Counted from the first letter of the stretch, positions 26,383 through 38,542 are shown. The stretch: DNA of 64,000 bases from Streptococcus himalayensis (GCF_001708305.1 NZ_CP016953.1:1941501-2005500), one strand, 5' to 3'. The notes: a model not told the origin generated them from the sequence alone. Numbers and translations are program-made.

Positions 26383-26966
26383 AATTTTCCTCCATCAAAT
26401 TTCTGCTTGTCTTTATTTTTCTTCATTGTCTCTTGATCAAATTCTAAATCATTAGTAAACTCTAGTAACATGTACTTGTCATCTTTGGTCATTTCTTTTT
26501 TTATAGTTAACCTATAGTTGAAAATAATATCAAGAATAAATAATAGAGTTGATGCAATGATAGGTAAAATAATCGGATCACCTGGTTGGTATCCAAGAAA
26601 TATAAGGTGTAATATTACAGCAAACAACAATAATCCTATACTCCCAGCAAAGAAAAGTGAATAGGAATCTTCTTTTGAATCCTTACTCTTCTGATATTTC
26701 CAAAATTTTGGTGTAAAAAAAATATTTTCACTATCCAATGCATTTATAACAAATGTAATTACATGTGAAATAACAATTGTAACTAAAGTTCCTTTTGTAA
26801 AAAATGTACTGATTACTACTTTATAGTCCAAGCCATAACTTTTAGAAAGAACTGAAATTACTAATGGTATCAACAAACTAGTTAATATTGATACACAAAA
26901 AGTGAGTATCGTTTTATAGCAAGCCTCTTTTTTTACATAATCAATATGCTTATATTTTTTCTCCAT
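26379..26966 (-). CDS. Four-helix membrane protein of unknown function
   Basis: 195 aa with four hydrophobic segments: ~15-42, ~50-72, ~100-124 and ~132-152. N-terminus and C-terminal ~40 residues are charged and cytoplasmic (ends KKNKDKQKFDGGKL). No family recognised. It is coupled on both sides: its start lies inside the HTH gene (34-nt overlap) and its stop overlaps the DGQHR gene. Confidence 0.75.
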   Translation of the reverse strand: MEKKYKHIDYVKKEACYKTILTFCVSILTSLLIPLVISVLSKSYGLDYKVVISTFFTKGTLVTIVISHVITFVINALDSENIFFTPKFWKYQKSKDSKEDSYSLFFAGSIGLLLFAVILHLIFLGYQPGDPIILPIIASTLLFILDIIFNYRLTIKKEMTKDDKYMLLEFTNDLEFDQETMKKNKDKQKFDGGKL

Positions 26967-27151
26967 TTTTCCCCCTCAACAAACTCATCCAAAGTCACAT
27001 CAAAATACTTCGCAAGTTTAATTGCAGTCTGCAACATCATATCAGTCTCACCATTTTCCCATCTTGTAATTGTTCTCTCTGGGACACCAATAGCTTTTGA
27101 AAGTTGTACTCGGGTAAGTTTTCTTGCTTTTCTTAGTTCTTTTAATTTCAT
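26933..27151 (-). CDS. XRE-family regulator of the DGQHR operon
   Basis: 72 aa. HTH at residues 14-45 (TRVQLSKAIGVPERTITRWENGETDMM), then LAKYFDVTLDEFVEGE. First gene of the three-gene operon, so it probably controls it. Confidence 0.82.
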   Translation of the reverse strand: MKLKELRKARKLTRVQLSKAIGVPERTITRWENGETDMMLQTAIKLAKYFDVTLDEFVEGEKWRKNISILIM

Positions 27152-27224
27152 TGGTTGATTCTCACTTTTTTCTTCCTACTTTATCATTCGTAAAATAAAT
27201 TGAAAAATGGGAGTAAATAGTAAA

Positions 27225-27578
27225 TTATTTTTTGTCTTCGCCAAAAAGTTTTTGGCGTTCCTTCATAAATTCAACCAATTCTTGCTTAAAAACAGCTCTT
27301 TCTTCTTCTGTCATTTCTAGTGATGTAGCTCTAAAAAGCATTTCAACATCAGACAATTGTTCATCTTCAAGAGTCTTATAATCAGAATTACCTAACAAAT
27401 AGTCAGTTGATACGTTGAATAATTTTGCTACTGCAAGTAGTTTATCGGGTGTTGGTACCTTTTCACCTTTTTCCCAATAAGTATATGCAGGACGTGATAT
27501 ACCTAGTGTATCCGCCACATCTTTTTGAGTTAAATTCGCCTCTAGGCGTAGTGCTTTTAAGCGTTCTGGGAATCCCAT
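27225..27578 (-). CDS. XRE-family repressor (ImmR/Arp2-like)
   Basis: 117 aa. HTH LTQKDVADTLGISRPAYTYWEKGEKVPTPDKL (residues ~17-48), YLLGNSDYKTL linker and an acidic helical tail with TEEERAVFKQELVEFMKERQK. Ribosome site AGAGG. It is divergent from the element's transfer promoter, whose two palindromes lie 55-95 bp before its start, so it is the best candidate for the repressor binding them and for ImmA cleavage. Confidence 0.85.
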   Translation of the reverse strand: MGFPERLKALRLEANLTQKDVADTLGISRPAYTYWEKGEKVPTPDKLLAVAKLFNVSTDYLLGNSDYKTLEDEQLSDVEMLFRATSLEMTEEERAVFKQELVEFMKERQKLFGEDKK

Positions 27579-27621
27579 AGTTAACCTCTTTTAAAATTTT
27601 TAAATTTTTTTGATAAAATTG

Positions 27622-27671
27622 TTGACAAAGATGTAACCATAGGTTACAATATAAATGTAACCAGTGGTTAC
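27622..27671 (+). promoter_or_regulatory. ICE transfer promoter with two operator palindromes
   Basis: Consensus promoter TTGACA (27622-27627), 17-bp spacer, TACAAT (27645-27650). GTAACCATAGGTTAC (27633-27647) fills the spacer and GTAACCAGTGGTTAC (27657-27671) covers the start of the transcript, centre to centre 24 bp. A repressor on these would block polymerase directly. Confidence 0.85.
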
Positions 27672-28187
27672 TTGCTTTTCAAAAAATAATAAGCATTCTT
27701 TGAAACCAAAAAATGTTCCTTGAAATTCTAATAAAAAATGTGCGTCTGACAACCAGAGGACTGACCGACAAACACACACAATATACTTCGTATCTATATT
27801 GTATCTTGTTTGCATAATAATGTCAAGTCCGTGTACTGGTTGGAGTTGGATTCTGCATCAATGTAGATATCCACACGCATATCGGACTTTCGCACTTTTC
27901 CGAATAGTAAAGTGAACTGGCTTTGCGACTAACGCATAAGAGAATCTTCGAGACACGAGTATCGGTCTGGCGGATTGGCTGGGAAAGCGATGGTAATTGA
28001 TGTAATGCACCTTGCTAAACGTTGCCACCGTGAGAAAGAATGCTTTTCTTTCTCAACCAAATAACCATTGATGAAGACTTGCCATGACAAGACGGGAAAT
28101 CTTCGAGCAAGTTTCATCTCTTAACACATAAGCTACTAGTCTGACATCGCCTTCTACTAGTAGCTTTTACTATTTAGAAAGGAAGTT
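27672..28187 (+). other. Long structured untranslated leader of the transfer operon
   Basis: About 515 nt without a convincing gene. Contains AAGTCCG/CGGACTT (27825-27831 with 27883-27889), a perfect 9-bp hairpin GAGAAAGAA-TGCTT-TTCTTTCTC (28032-28054), and AGCTACTAGT/ACTAGTAGCT (28131-28140 with 28156-28165) followed by TTTT, a possible attenuator just before the first gene. AATCTTCGAG occurs twice (near 27942 and 28098). An origin of transfer could also lie here. Confidence 0.55.
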
Positions 28188-28427
28188 ATGACTTATTGTG
28201 AACAGAAACTAAAACAGATTTATACCAATTTTACTTTCTCAGCAGGTGTCTATGGTTATGATAAACACTTACTGAGGCTCTTGTATGTAGATACTTTGGA
28301 ACACTTAAGCGATCAATTAAAGTGTTTAAAAAAAGCTCATTACCCTCAAGGGGAATTAACTTTTTACGGTAACTACTATCGCCGTTTAATTACACAATAT
28401 TATCACTCTCATCAAGCTATGGCTTGA
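28188..28427 (+). CDS. Hypothetical ICE protein (79 aa)
   Basis: 79 aa, helical, with ribosome site AAAGGAAG. First gene of the transfer operon, in the position of Tn916 orf24-like small genes, but not recognisably homologous. Function unknown. Confidence 0.65.
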   Translation: MTYCEQKLKQIYTNFTFSAGVYGYDKHLLRLLYVDTLEHLSDQLKCLKKAHYPQGELTFYGNYYRRLITQYYHSHQAMA

Positions 28428-28457
28428 TTTTTTTATGACTCTGAAAGGAATAACACT

Positions 28458-28751
28458 ATGATTAAAGAAACGCTCAAAATGAACCCTGATTTTATTGGCA
28501 CAGCCATTTATGAAAAACAAGGGACTGCCCCACGTACTGTCTTTGGCAAGCAGGGACAATTCCAACGTCATGAAGTAGTCAATGAAAAACACCTACAATT
28601 TTACGTCATCACACCTGCTACGGCTGAGGTCTTTGAAGAAGACGCTGAGATTGAATTGGTCAATCCTATTTTCTACCCAGATACCATCAACGGTCGTGAC
28701 ATGGCACCTGCTCTTAATGTATTTGCTGAAAAGATTGTGGTTAAGAAATAA
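28458..28751 (+). CDS. DUF961 (YdcP-like) conjugative element protein, Tn916 Orf23-type
   Basis: 97 aa. Sequence such as [38 protein letters not shown] and [10 protein letters not shown] belongs to the DUF961 family found at the start of Tn916/ICE transfer operons. Ribosome site AAAGGAA. Role in transfer is likely regulatory or DNA-related; not established. Confidence 0.8.
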   Translation: MIKETLKMNPDFIGTAIYEKQGTAPRTVFGKQGQFQRHEVVNEKHLQFYVITPATAEVFEEDAEIELVNPIFYPDTINGRDMAPALNVFAEKIVVKK

Positions 28752-28791
28752 CTTCCCCTAACAAAAATAGAAAGATACTAGGAAAAATAAT

Positions 28792-29238
28792 ATGGCAAAA
28801 GTTGGATTGAAATTTGATAAAGTAGATATTACTGATAAACGTTATTTAGATATTACACCAGCTCTCAAAGTCGATGAAGTCTTTGGCAAGCTGACATGGC
28901 GAGGCATTAATGAAGTGGAACAAAAATATGAAAATGATACCACTCAGCCCCGTAACCAAGATGGGACTTACCCACAAATTCCAACAGGTGAAATCCTATC
29001 TACCAAGGTAGCGATTAAATCAAGCATCCAACACGGAACAGAAGAATTCTCAATCATTGGGATGTTACCAAGCGAAATTGAAGCTCTTGGTCTGAAATTC
29101 GGTGATGAAGTCGAACTCTCAGGTATCATTGTCACCTATTCAGCTGTTTCTGGCGGGGTTTATAAACTCTTTGCTCAAAGCATTGCCAAGAAAAATGCAC
29201 CTGCACCTAAACCAGACCAAGGAAAGGCTAAAGAATGA
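28792..29238 (+). CDS. DUF961 (YdcP-like) conjugative element protein, Tn916 Orf22-type
   Basis: 148 aa. Shares the DUF961 pattern with its neighbour: VFGKLTWRGINEVEQKYE, QIPTGEILSTKV, FGDEVELSGIIVTYSAVSGGVYKLFAQSI. Overlaps the FtsK-like gene by 4 nt. Paralogue pairs of this family directly before the coupling protein are the Tn916 order. Confidence 0.82.
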   Translation: MAKVGLKFDKVDITDKRYLDITPALKVDEVFGKLTWRGINEVEQKYENDTTQPRNQDGTYPQIPTGEILSTKVAIKSSIQHGTEEFSIIGMLPSEIEALGLKFGDEVELSGIIVTYSAVSGGVYKLFAQSIAKKNAPAPKPDQGKAKE

Positions 29239-30818
29239 GGTTCTGGCACAACCGAGGGCGGAGAGTACGAAAATACCATAAACATATTAGAGGGATAACG
29301 TTTGCCCTCTTCTACTTGCCATATCTCTTGGGATGTGGCTTTTTTCTTGGTCTAAACTATCAAGACCTGCTCAATCAGCCTATCTTCTATGTACTACTAA
29401 CAGGAAGTCTATTACTCGGTAGTTTGGTGGTCAGCTTTATGCTCCAGCGCTACTGCTACAGTCATTTATTGGCTTTTTCTAAGCTAGATAGCCTACGCAT
29501 TATGGCTAATTTTCTTCTTGAAAATGGCTATTACCTCTCTAAGAAAATCAAGAGAGATAATCAGACAAGAGAAAAGATTGTCCTTCCCAAAGTTTATCTT
29601 AAACAAAGTAAATTTGACCTCAAAGCGTCCTTTATCCTTCAAGGAAACAAGTTTCAAGATAAGTTCCTAACCTTAGGAAATACCCTTGAAATTCAACACG
29701 ATGGCGATTTTACAGGTAAGAAATTCTCTAAAGGCTATGTGACTTACACTATTGCCATTGACCAATTTGCAGGTCGTCTCAACCTCTCAGAGGTCAAAAT
29801 GACCAAGCAAGGCTTACGATTGATGAAAGATGTTTACTGGGATTACGTGAAACAACCACACTTACTGATTGGAGGAGGTACTGGAGGCGGTAAAACGGTT
29901 CTCCTTATGATTCTTCTTTACGGACTAGCACCAATTGCAGATATTGATATTTGTGACCCAAAACAGTCTGACCTCTCTTCTTTTGCAGATGTCCCTATCT
30001 TTCAAGGGCATGTTTTTATCACGAAAGAGGAGATTATCACTTGTCTCAAGGACAACGTAGAAGAAATGGAGGAACGCTACCGCTATATGAAAAATCACCC
30101 AGACTTTGTAGCTGGGATGAACTTCTCTCAGTTTGGACTTCGTCCCAAATTCATCTTCTTTGATGAGTGGGCGGCTCTGATGGCAAAACTAGAAGGAAAC
30201 TACCAACTCCAACAACAGGTCAATCAGTATCTTACCCAGCTCATTCTGGAAGCTCGCCAAGCAGGTATCTTCGTTATCATGGCTATGCAACGCCCTGATG
30301 GAGAGTATATCAAAACTAGCTTGCGTGACCAATTTATGAAACGTCTTTCAGTGGGACACTTAGAAGATACAGGATACACCATGATGTACGGTGATGCTAA
30401 CAAAAACAAAGAATTTAAGTACATTGATGAGATTGATGGAAAGAAGGTTATTGGACGAGGCTATATTGCTAATGCTGGAGAAATTGCACGAGAATTTTTC
30501 TCTCCTAATGTTCCATTTGACAAAGGTTTTTCATTCAATGAAGCCTTTATAAAAATGTCACCATTAACCGATACACCAGTCATTGCAGTATCTAATAAAC
30601 AACCACAGAAGGCTATTTTAGAACAACCATCTGAACAACTCATATTGGATTCTTATACCATATCAGAGGCAAAACAAAAATTAGACAAGACCTATGATCA
30701 GATTAAAAAAATGGTCAACCTGATTGAAAAAGACAACTACCATACATTTGAAAGACAAGGAGGAAAACTTATTTTCAGTCCTGATGACCTTTATGACCTA
30801 GAGGTCATTTCAGATTGA
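29235..30818 (+). CDS. FtsK/SpoIIIE-family conjugative coupling protein (Orf21-like)
   Basis: 527 aa. Two membrane helices at ~20-42 and ~50-75, then a cytosolic ATPase: LIGGGTGGGKTVLLMILLYGL (Walker A, ~215), DICDPKQSDLS, FIFFDEWAALMAKL (Walker B, ~300) and VIMAMQRPDGEYIKTSLRDQF. It would pump DNA to the relaxase/secretion channel. No relaxase or later transfer gene follows: the IS1182-family element begins at its stop codon, so this is the last surviving gene of a truncated ICE. Confidence 0.88.
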   Translation: MRFWHNRGRRVRKYHKHIRGITFALFYLPYLLGCGFFLGLNYQDLLNQPIFYVLLTGSLLLGSLVVSFMLQRYCYSHLLAFSKLDSLRIMANFLLENGYYLSKKIKRDNQTREKIVLPKVYLKQSKFDLKASFILQGNKFQDKFLTLGNTLEIQHDGDFTGKKFSKGYVTYTIAIDQFAGRLNLSEVKMTKQGLRLMKDVYWDYVKQPHLLIGGGTGGGKTVLLMILLYGLAPIADIDICDPKQSDLSSFADVPIFQGHVFITKEEIITCLKDNVEEMEERYRYMKNHPDFVAGMNFSQFGLRPKFIFFDEWAALMAKLEGNYQLQQQVNQYLTQLILEARQAGIFVIMAMQRPDGEYIKTSLRDQFMKRLSVGHLEDTGYTMMYGDANKNKEFKYIDEIDGKKVIGRGYIANAGEIAREFFSPNVPFDKGFSFNEAFIKMSPLTDTPVIAVSNKQPQKAILEQPSEQLILDSYTISEAKQKLDKTYDQIKKMVNLIEKDNYHTFERQGGKLIFSPDDLYDLEVISD

Positions 30819-32349
30819 AGACAAAGTCCTAGAAACACTTGTTTCTGAGGGCTTTTTTTGATGTCAAGGAGTATAATAGAGGTAAGAAGAATGTGAGGTG
30901 TTGGCTATGTTTCACAAAGAAAATCCCGATTATAACCGTCGTCAAGTAGGCTTCTATACGCTTGAAGAGTTAGTTCCAAAGGACCACTTTCTGCGTCAGT
31001 TGGAGGAAACTGTCGACTTTTCTGTCATCTATGACTTGGTGGAGGATAGTTATTCCTCAGACAAGGGTCGTCCTAGCCTTGACCCTGTTATGCTGGTCAA
31101 AATCCCTCTGATTCAGTGCTTCTATAGCATTCGCTCCATGCGTCAGACCATCAAGGACATTGAGGTCAATGTTGCCTATCGTTGGTTTCTGGGCTTGAGT
31201 CTGGACGATAAGGTGCCTCATTTTACCACATACGGTAAAAACTACAGTCTTCGTTTCGCTGAAACAGAAGTGATCACGCGTATCTTCGAACATGTCCTCA
31301 ATCTCTGTTTGACTGCTGGATTAGTGGACACAGATGAGATTTTCATCGACGGAACGCACATCAAAGCAGCTGCCAACAACCATAAATACAGACGACAAGA
31401 GGTCGAGGCTCAAGCTAAATGGATGAGTGAACAACTCGAAAAAGAAATCGCACAAGATCGGGTAACACATGAAAAAAAGCCCTTAAAGCCCGCCGAAAAA
31501 GGCGAGGCTAACACTAAAAAGATGTCCACGACTGACCCTGATAGTGGTTGGTTTCATAAGGGGGAGCATAAGGAGGTTTTCGCTTATGCAGCACAGGTGG
31601 CTTGCGACAAACACGGTTGGGCATTAGCCTATACTGTTGAAGCAGGCAATGTCCATGATAGTCAAGCTTTCCCTGCTCTTTTCGCAAAGCTAGAACCGTT
31701 TCACCCCAACTATATCATCGCTGACTCTGGTTATAAAACTCCCAGTATTGCCAAATGTCTACTGGACCAGCATATCACACCTGTCTTTCCCTACACCAGA
31801 CCTCGTGGCAAGAAGGGCATGTTACGACCGAATGATTTCATTTATGACGAGCATTATGACGTCTACCTCTGCCCTGAAAACCAAGTCTTGTCTTACAGCA
31901 CTACCAACCGTTCTGGCTATCGAGAATACAAGAGTAACCCTAAGATTTGTGCAACTTGTCCACTCCTAAAGAGTTGTACTGAAAGTAAGACCAAGCAGAA
32001 GCTAGTCACCAGACATATCTGGAAAGGTTACATGGAGATTTGTGAAGAGATTCGCCACCAAAGAGGGATGAAAGAGCGATATCAGCATCGCAAGGAGACG
32101 ATAGAGCGACTCTTTGGGACGGCTAAAGAATACCATAATCTCCGCTATACAAGAGAAATTGGTAAGACCAAAATGCGAGATAAGGTTGGGCTGACTTTGG
32201 CGTGCCTTAATCTCAAAAAACTGGTGAAAATGAGGGCAGGAAGGCCTTTTTATGTTGCCCTAATCTACTCTTTTAGACTACTTTTTTCAAAAATAACACA
32301 GCAAACAAAAAGACAAACTAGTTTAAGGGCTAGTTTGTCTTCGGTCTGA
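30817..32349 (+). mobile_element. IS1182-family insertion sequence
   Basis: One complete transposase with candidate terminal inverted repeat GAAGACAAA (30817-30825) and TTTGTCTTC (32334-32342). Weak terminator GTCCTAGAAAC/GTTTCTGAGGGC plus T7 at 30826-30859 on the left, and a perfect 12-bp hairpin AAGACAAACTAG/CTAGTTTGTCTT (32310-32341) on the right. Exact ends are uncertain; no target duplication was recognised. Confidence 0.7.
30907..32349 (+). CDS. IS1182-family transposase
   Basis: 480 aa, intact. N-terminal HTH/DUF772 region (YTLEELVPKDHFLRQLE, KGRPSLDPVMLVKIPLIQ), catalytic DDE residues in FIDGTHIKAAAN, IIADSGYKT and ETIERLFGTAKEYH, and zinc-like cysteines (YLCPENQ, CATCPLLKSC). Start at 30907 (GAGG 8 nt upstream) rather than GTG at 30898. 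The stop lies 7 bp beyond the candidate right inverted repeat. Confidence 0.9.
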   Translation: MFHKENPDYNRRQVGFYTLEELVPKDHFLRQLEETVDFSVIYDLVEDSYSSDKGRPSLDPVMLVKIPLIQCFYSIRSMRQTIKDIEVNVAYRWFLGLSLDDKVPHFTTYGKNYSLRFAETEVITRIFEHVLNLCLTAGLVDTDEIFIDGTHIKAAANNHKYRRQEVEAQAKWMSEQLEKEIAQDRVTHEKKPLKPAEKGEANTKKMSTTDPDSGWFHKGEHKEVFAYAAQVACDKHGWALAYTVEAGNVHDSQAFPALFAKLEPFHPNYIIADSGYKTPSIAKCLLDQHITPVFPYTRPRGKKGMLRPNDFIYDEHYDVYLCPENQVLSYSTTNRSGYREYKSNPKICATCPLLKSCTESKTKQKLVTRHIWKGYMEICEEIRHQRGMKERYQHRKETIERLFGTAKEYHNLRYTREIGKTKMRDKVGLTLACLNLKKLVKMRAGRPFYVALIYSFRLLFSKITQQTKRQTSLRASLSSV

Positions 32350-32350
32350 A

Positions 32351-32372
32351 AGCCTTGATGTCAAGGCTTTTT
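32351..32372 (+). terminator. Hairpin terminator after the transposase
   Basis: AGCCTTGA-TG-TCAAGGCT followed by TTTT; separates the IS from the convergent rlmD gene. Confidence 0.75.
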
Positions 32373-32396
32373 ACTATCCCTTTCGTTCAAAGGTTT

Positions 32397-33758
<1,362 letters not shown>

Positions 33759-33868
33759 TTAATTCTTTCTTTATTCAAACATATAGGCAACAGGACAATC
33801 GGTACGATTGGCTGAAATCAACCTTTCTCCTTCATTTTTTACTCTATAGGCATCAAAATCTGACTAGG

Positions 33869-33960
33869 TTCCACAATTGAGAATTGTGGAAAGGTTGGAA
33901 ATAGAGCTAGCGAAATGTTCGCTAGTCTCCTCTACTAAAATGTTGATTTATCAACGTTTT
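33869..33960. repeat. Three consecutive perfect or near-perfect hairpins
   Basis: TTCCACAATT-GAG-AATTGTGGAA (33869-33891), CTAGCGAA-ATG-TTCGCTAG (33907-33925) and GTTGAT-TT-ATCAAC (33942-33955, flanked by AAAAT and GTTTT). Loops are 2-3 nt. The 457-bp gap between rlmD and psr has no gene; this array and the repeat after it fill most of it. Confidence 0.75.
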
Positions 33961-34015
33961 ACAAACCAGACAACTACTGCGCTAAACTGTTAAATCTAGA
34001 AAAATGATAAGATTA

Positions 34016-34130
34016 GAGACTTTTGTCCCAGCCTCTTATTTCCAGCCTTCAACAGTCGTCCGCTGGGCTGTTGAAGCAAGGTAAGTTAACGGCAGCAGAT
34101 TTTGATTGGGGACGAGTATTATTAGCCAAA
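34016..34130. repeat. Streptococcal-type short intergenic repeat
   Basis: Contains ACTTTTGTCCCAGCCTCTT, a motif typical of streptococcal intergenic repeats, and the stem CTTCAACAG/CTGTTGAAG (34047-34055 with 34068-34076) around TCGTCCGCTGGG. No ORF. Confidence 0.5.
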
Positions 34131-34152
34131 AACAAGCATATCACATAAAAAT

Positions 34153-34188
34153 AAAAGAGGTCGGGTACCATTGTCTCAACCTCTTTTT
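34153..34188. terminator. Terminator after psr
   Basis: AAAAGAGGT (34153-34161) pairs with ACCTCTTTT (34179-34187); A- and T-runs on both sides. Confidence 0.8.
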
Positions 34189-34209
34189 ATTATATCATAA
34201 ATCTAGGCA

Positions 34210-35454
34210 TTAGCGCAGTCCCAGCTGAGTCAATTTCTCCTGATAGCGTTCAAAATCAATCAAAAGCCCCTGTCCACCATAACTATCATAGGCATCTTCC
34301 CAATCTCCATATTCTGGAACTGTGACTTTTTCAATGCCATTTTTAGCATTTCCTAGCACGCCTAAGCCATTGGTCAATAAGAAATGATAAGGAATATTGG
34401 TTGACGTCAACGCAAAGACTTTGCCCGCTGCTTCAGAGCCAGTGAAAAGCTTAGTTGGATCCTTTATTTGCTGAAAAATCGCTGCCAGGACCTCTTGCTG
34501 ACGACGAGTTCTCCCAAAATCTCCCTCGTCATCTTTCCGAAACCGAGCATAATTGAGCAAGGTGCGGCCATCCATTCTCTGTTTGCCAACTGAAATGGTC
34601 TGATTAGGAACAAGACCATCTTTCCTATTCAAATCATCTGGAACTTCCACAGCCTCGACTTCTTCTCCATCAACGGTTGAAAACCGAGCATCCATCTCTA
34701 CTCCATTGGGAAAGAGGGTATCAACGACCGTTGCAAAGGTTGAAAAATCCACCAAGGCATAATACTTGATATTCAAGCCAAAATGATTCTTGAGCGTTTG
34801 TCTCATCCATTCTGCCCCTTGATGATTATCCTGCTCTCCAATCGTGTAAGCCACATTCAACTTTTGGTCATATTCATTGTCCGAACTAACGTCGTCTATA
34901 TGGACAAGGGTATCTCGCATGAAACTGACCAGTTTCATTTTTTTATCCTGACCTCCGACATTTAAAACCATAATAGAATCCGTCCGCGTATCGGTAGACG
35001 AATCACCAATCCGCCCGTCAGTCCCTAAAATCAGGATATTCACACCATCCGCTGCATCTTCCCCGTTGAAAACTTCCGTCTCTGCCGCCTGTTGGTCTCC
35101 AGTAGTACCCATCAAGCCTTTGAAAAACATAAATAGCATGCCTAATAAGACGAGGACAAGCCCCACTGCTATCCATTTGATAAGACGTTTTAGCTTAAAT
35201 CCTTGAGTGTTTACAGTTTGGTGCTCTTCTGCTCTTGAATAGCTTGGTAATTTTTGGTTCACATCTACAGTTTGTTTGGAAGCCTGCTCCCTATTAGCTT
35301 TCAAAGAAGAAGACGACAACTCCTCCCCTCGCTCTTTCCTTCTCAAATGGTCATATTCTTTTCGTTCTTTTTTGTTTAAATAATGGAAATTTTCGTCTAG
35401 ATACTGAAGTCTGAGTGCTTCCTGACGACTGAGATTCGTTGATTTTTGGCTCAT
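34210..35454 (-). CDS. psr: LytR-CpsA-Psr (LCP) family cell-wall glycopolymer ligase
   Basis: 414 aa. Cytosolic charged N-terminus (~1-90), one membrane helix (~92-112, IAVGLVLVLLGMLFMFF), and an extracellular LCP domain: NILILGTDGRIGDSSTDTRTDS, VSFMRDTLVHI, LLNYARFRKDDEGDFGRTRRQQ. It transfers undecaprenyl-linked polymers to peptidoglycan. Last gene after pheA, 12 bp downstream, the same order as psr in other streptococci. Confidence 0.88.
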   Translation of the reverse strand: MSQKSTNLSRQEALRLQYLDENFHYLNKKERKEYDHLRRKERGEELSSSSLKANREQASKQTVDVNQKLPSYSRAEEHQTVNTQGFKLKRLIKWIAVGLVLVLLGMLFMFFKGLMGTTGDQQAAETEVFNGEDAADGVNILILGTDGRIGDSSTDTRTDSIMVLNVGGQDKKMKLVSFMRDTLVHIDDVSSDNEYDQKLNVAYTIGEQDNHQGAEWMRQTLKNHFGLNIKYYALVDFSTFATVVDTLFPNGVEMDARFSTVDGEEVEAVEVPDDLNRKDGLVPNQTISVGKQRMDGRTLLNYARFRKDDEGDFGRTRRQQEVLAAIFQQIKDPTKLFTGSEAAGKVFALTSTNIPYHFLLTNGLGVLGNAKNGIEKVTVPEYGDWEDAYDSYGGQGLLIDFERYQEKLTQLGLR

Positions 35455-35466
35455 AGCGTCTCCAAT

Positions 35467-36296
35467 CTACTGTTCTTTGATTCGATAAACCTCATAATTT
35501 CCTAAAATTTTATAAGTAATCCCCATTGTTGTCAATTCTTCTATGGCAAAGTCAATCAAGGCTTCTTTTTCTGCATGGATATCCAAAATAAAGAAATACT
35601 CTCCTAAAGCTGTTTTAAGAGGCCGACTTTCAATCTTCGTCAAGTCAATGCCTCGCCAAGCAAAGGCTGATAAGGCCTTGTACAAGGCACCAGGAAGATT
35701 GTCTGGCAAGGTCAAGGCTAGACTGATTTTCTTTTCGTGTGCCAACAAGGAAAGATTTGGACTGGATTCTCCTAAAATCCAAAAACGAGTATAATTTTCA
35801 GGCATTTCCTGAATGTCTTGCCCGATGATTTCAAGTCCGTATTCTTTTGCAGCCGAGCGTGGTGCAATAGCGGCATACGGTTGTTCTGGATGCTCTGCCA
35901 CAAAACGAGCCGCATAGGCCGTGCTTGCAGTCACCTCCAATTGTGCCTGTGGATACTGCTGCTCAACATACCTTTTCCCTTGGGCAAGCGCTTGGGGATG
36001 AGAAAAAATTTTTTCAATTCTCTTCCCTTTTTCAGTCGCAAGGAGCTGTTGCTTAATCGGCTGAACAAGCTCCGCCACAGCATGAATACTTGCCTGATGA
36101 AAAAGGTAATCTAAAGTTTCATGGACACTTCCCTCGATAGAATTCTCCACAGGAACAATCGAATAGGCAACTTCTTTACGCTCATACGCCTTCATCACTT
36201 CGGTAATGGTTGCATAGCCATATAAATTTCCCTGTGGGAACGTTGCTTTTGCCACCTGATGGGAAAAGGAGCCTTTAGGTCCTAAATAGGCAATTC

Positions 36297-36300
<4 letters not shown>
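35467..36300 (-). CDS. pheA: Prephenate dehydratase
   Basis: 277 aa, monofunctional. YLGPKGSFSHQVA start, VPVENSIEGSVHETLDYL, ENYTRFWILG (catalytic TRF), and an ACT domain with LTKIESRPLKTALGEYFFILDI (ESRP phenylalanine-binding motif). Converts prephenate to phenylpyruvate, feedback-inhibited by Phe. Overlaps aroK by 4 nt. Confidence 0.95.
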
Positions 36301-38148
<1,848 letters not shown>

Positions 38149-38153
38149 TTAAG

Positions 38154-38182
38154 AAAAATGCCCTAGGATTTTCCTAAAGGGC
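38154..38182 (-). terminator. Terminator after ylbF
   Basis: Minus strand TGCCCTTTAGGA...TCCTAGGGCA followed by TTTTTC (complement of 38154-38182); splits the aro cluster into two transcripts. Confidence 0.8.
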
Positions 38183-38191
38183 AGGGGGTGT

Positions 38192-38530
38192 TTATTTCAT
38201 GACCTCTTGAATTGGGCCAAAGATAATGCGCTCAATATCGGCTAGGTAAACCGATAATTGCTGTTGATTGCCAAAGAAGGTTTCAAGGGCTGGATTGGCT
38301 TGAATTTTTTCACCAAAGGCCTGCAATTTTTCTTGGACATCTGGCGTTGGCATTTGACCTGCTTGCGCCATAGCCTGCAATTCACTTTGAAAAACGAGAT
38401 AGTCGTCTAAGATTTGTTTGGCAGTGCTATCTGCATCCACTGCCTTCTTGCTTTCAACGACTGCCTTGTATTCTGGCAATTCACGAACGGCACGTTCCAA
38501 TTGATTGGCGATATCATAAATATTTGACAT
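38192..38530 (-). CDS. YlbF/YmcA family protein
   Basis: 112 aa, all helical: MSNIYDIANQLERAVRELPEY and LDDYLVFQSELQAMAQAGQMP. YlbF/YmcA relatives form a complex that helps RNase Y in mRNA processing; the streptococcal version is small and conserved between tyrA and aroA. 12 bp after tyrA. Confidence 0.88.
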   Translation of the reverse strand: MSNIYDIANQLERAVRELPEYKAVVESKKAVDADSTAKQILDDYLVFQSELQAMAQAGQMPTPDVQEKLQAFGEKIQANPALETFFGNQQQLSVYLADIERIIFGPIQEVMK

Positions 38531-38542
38531 AGGTTCTCCTTT

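Noticed and set aside
27600..28117. Minus-strand ORFs of 71 and 62 codons in the ICE leader
   Set aside because: They run across the promoter, operators and hairpins, lack ribosome sites and have no recognisable protein sequence.
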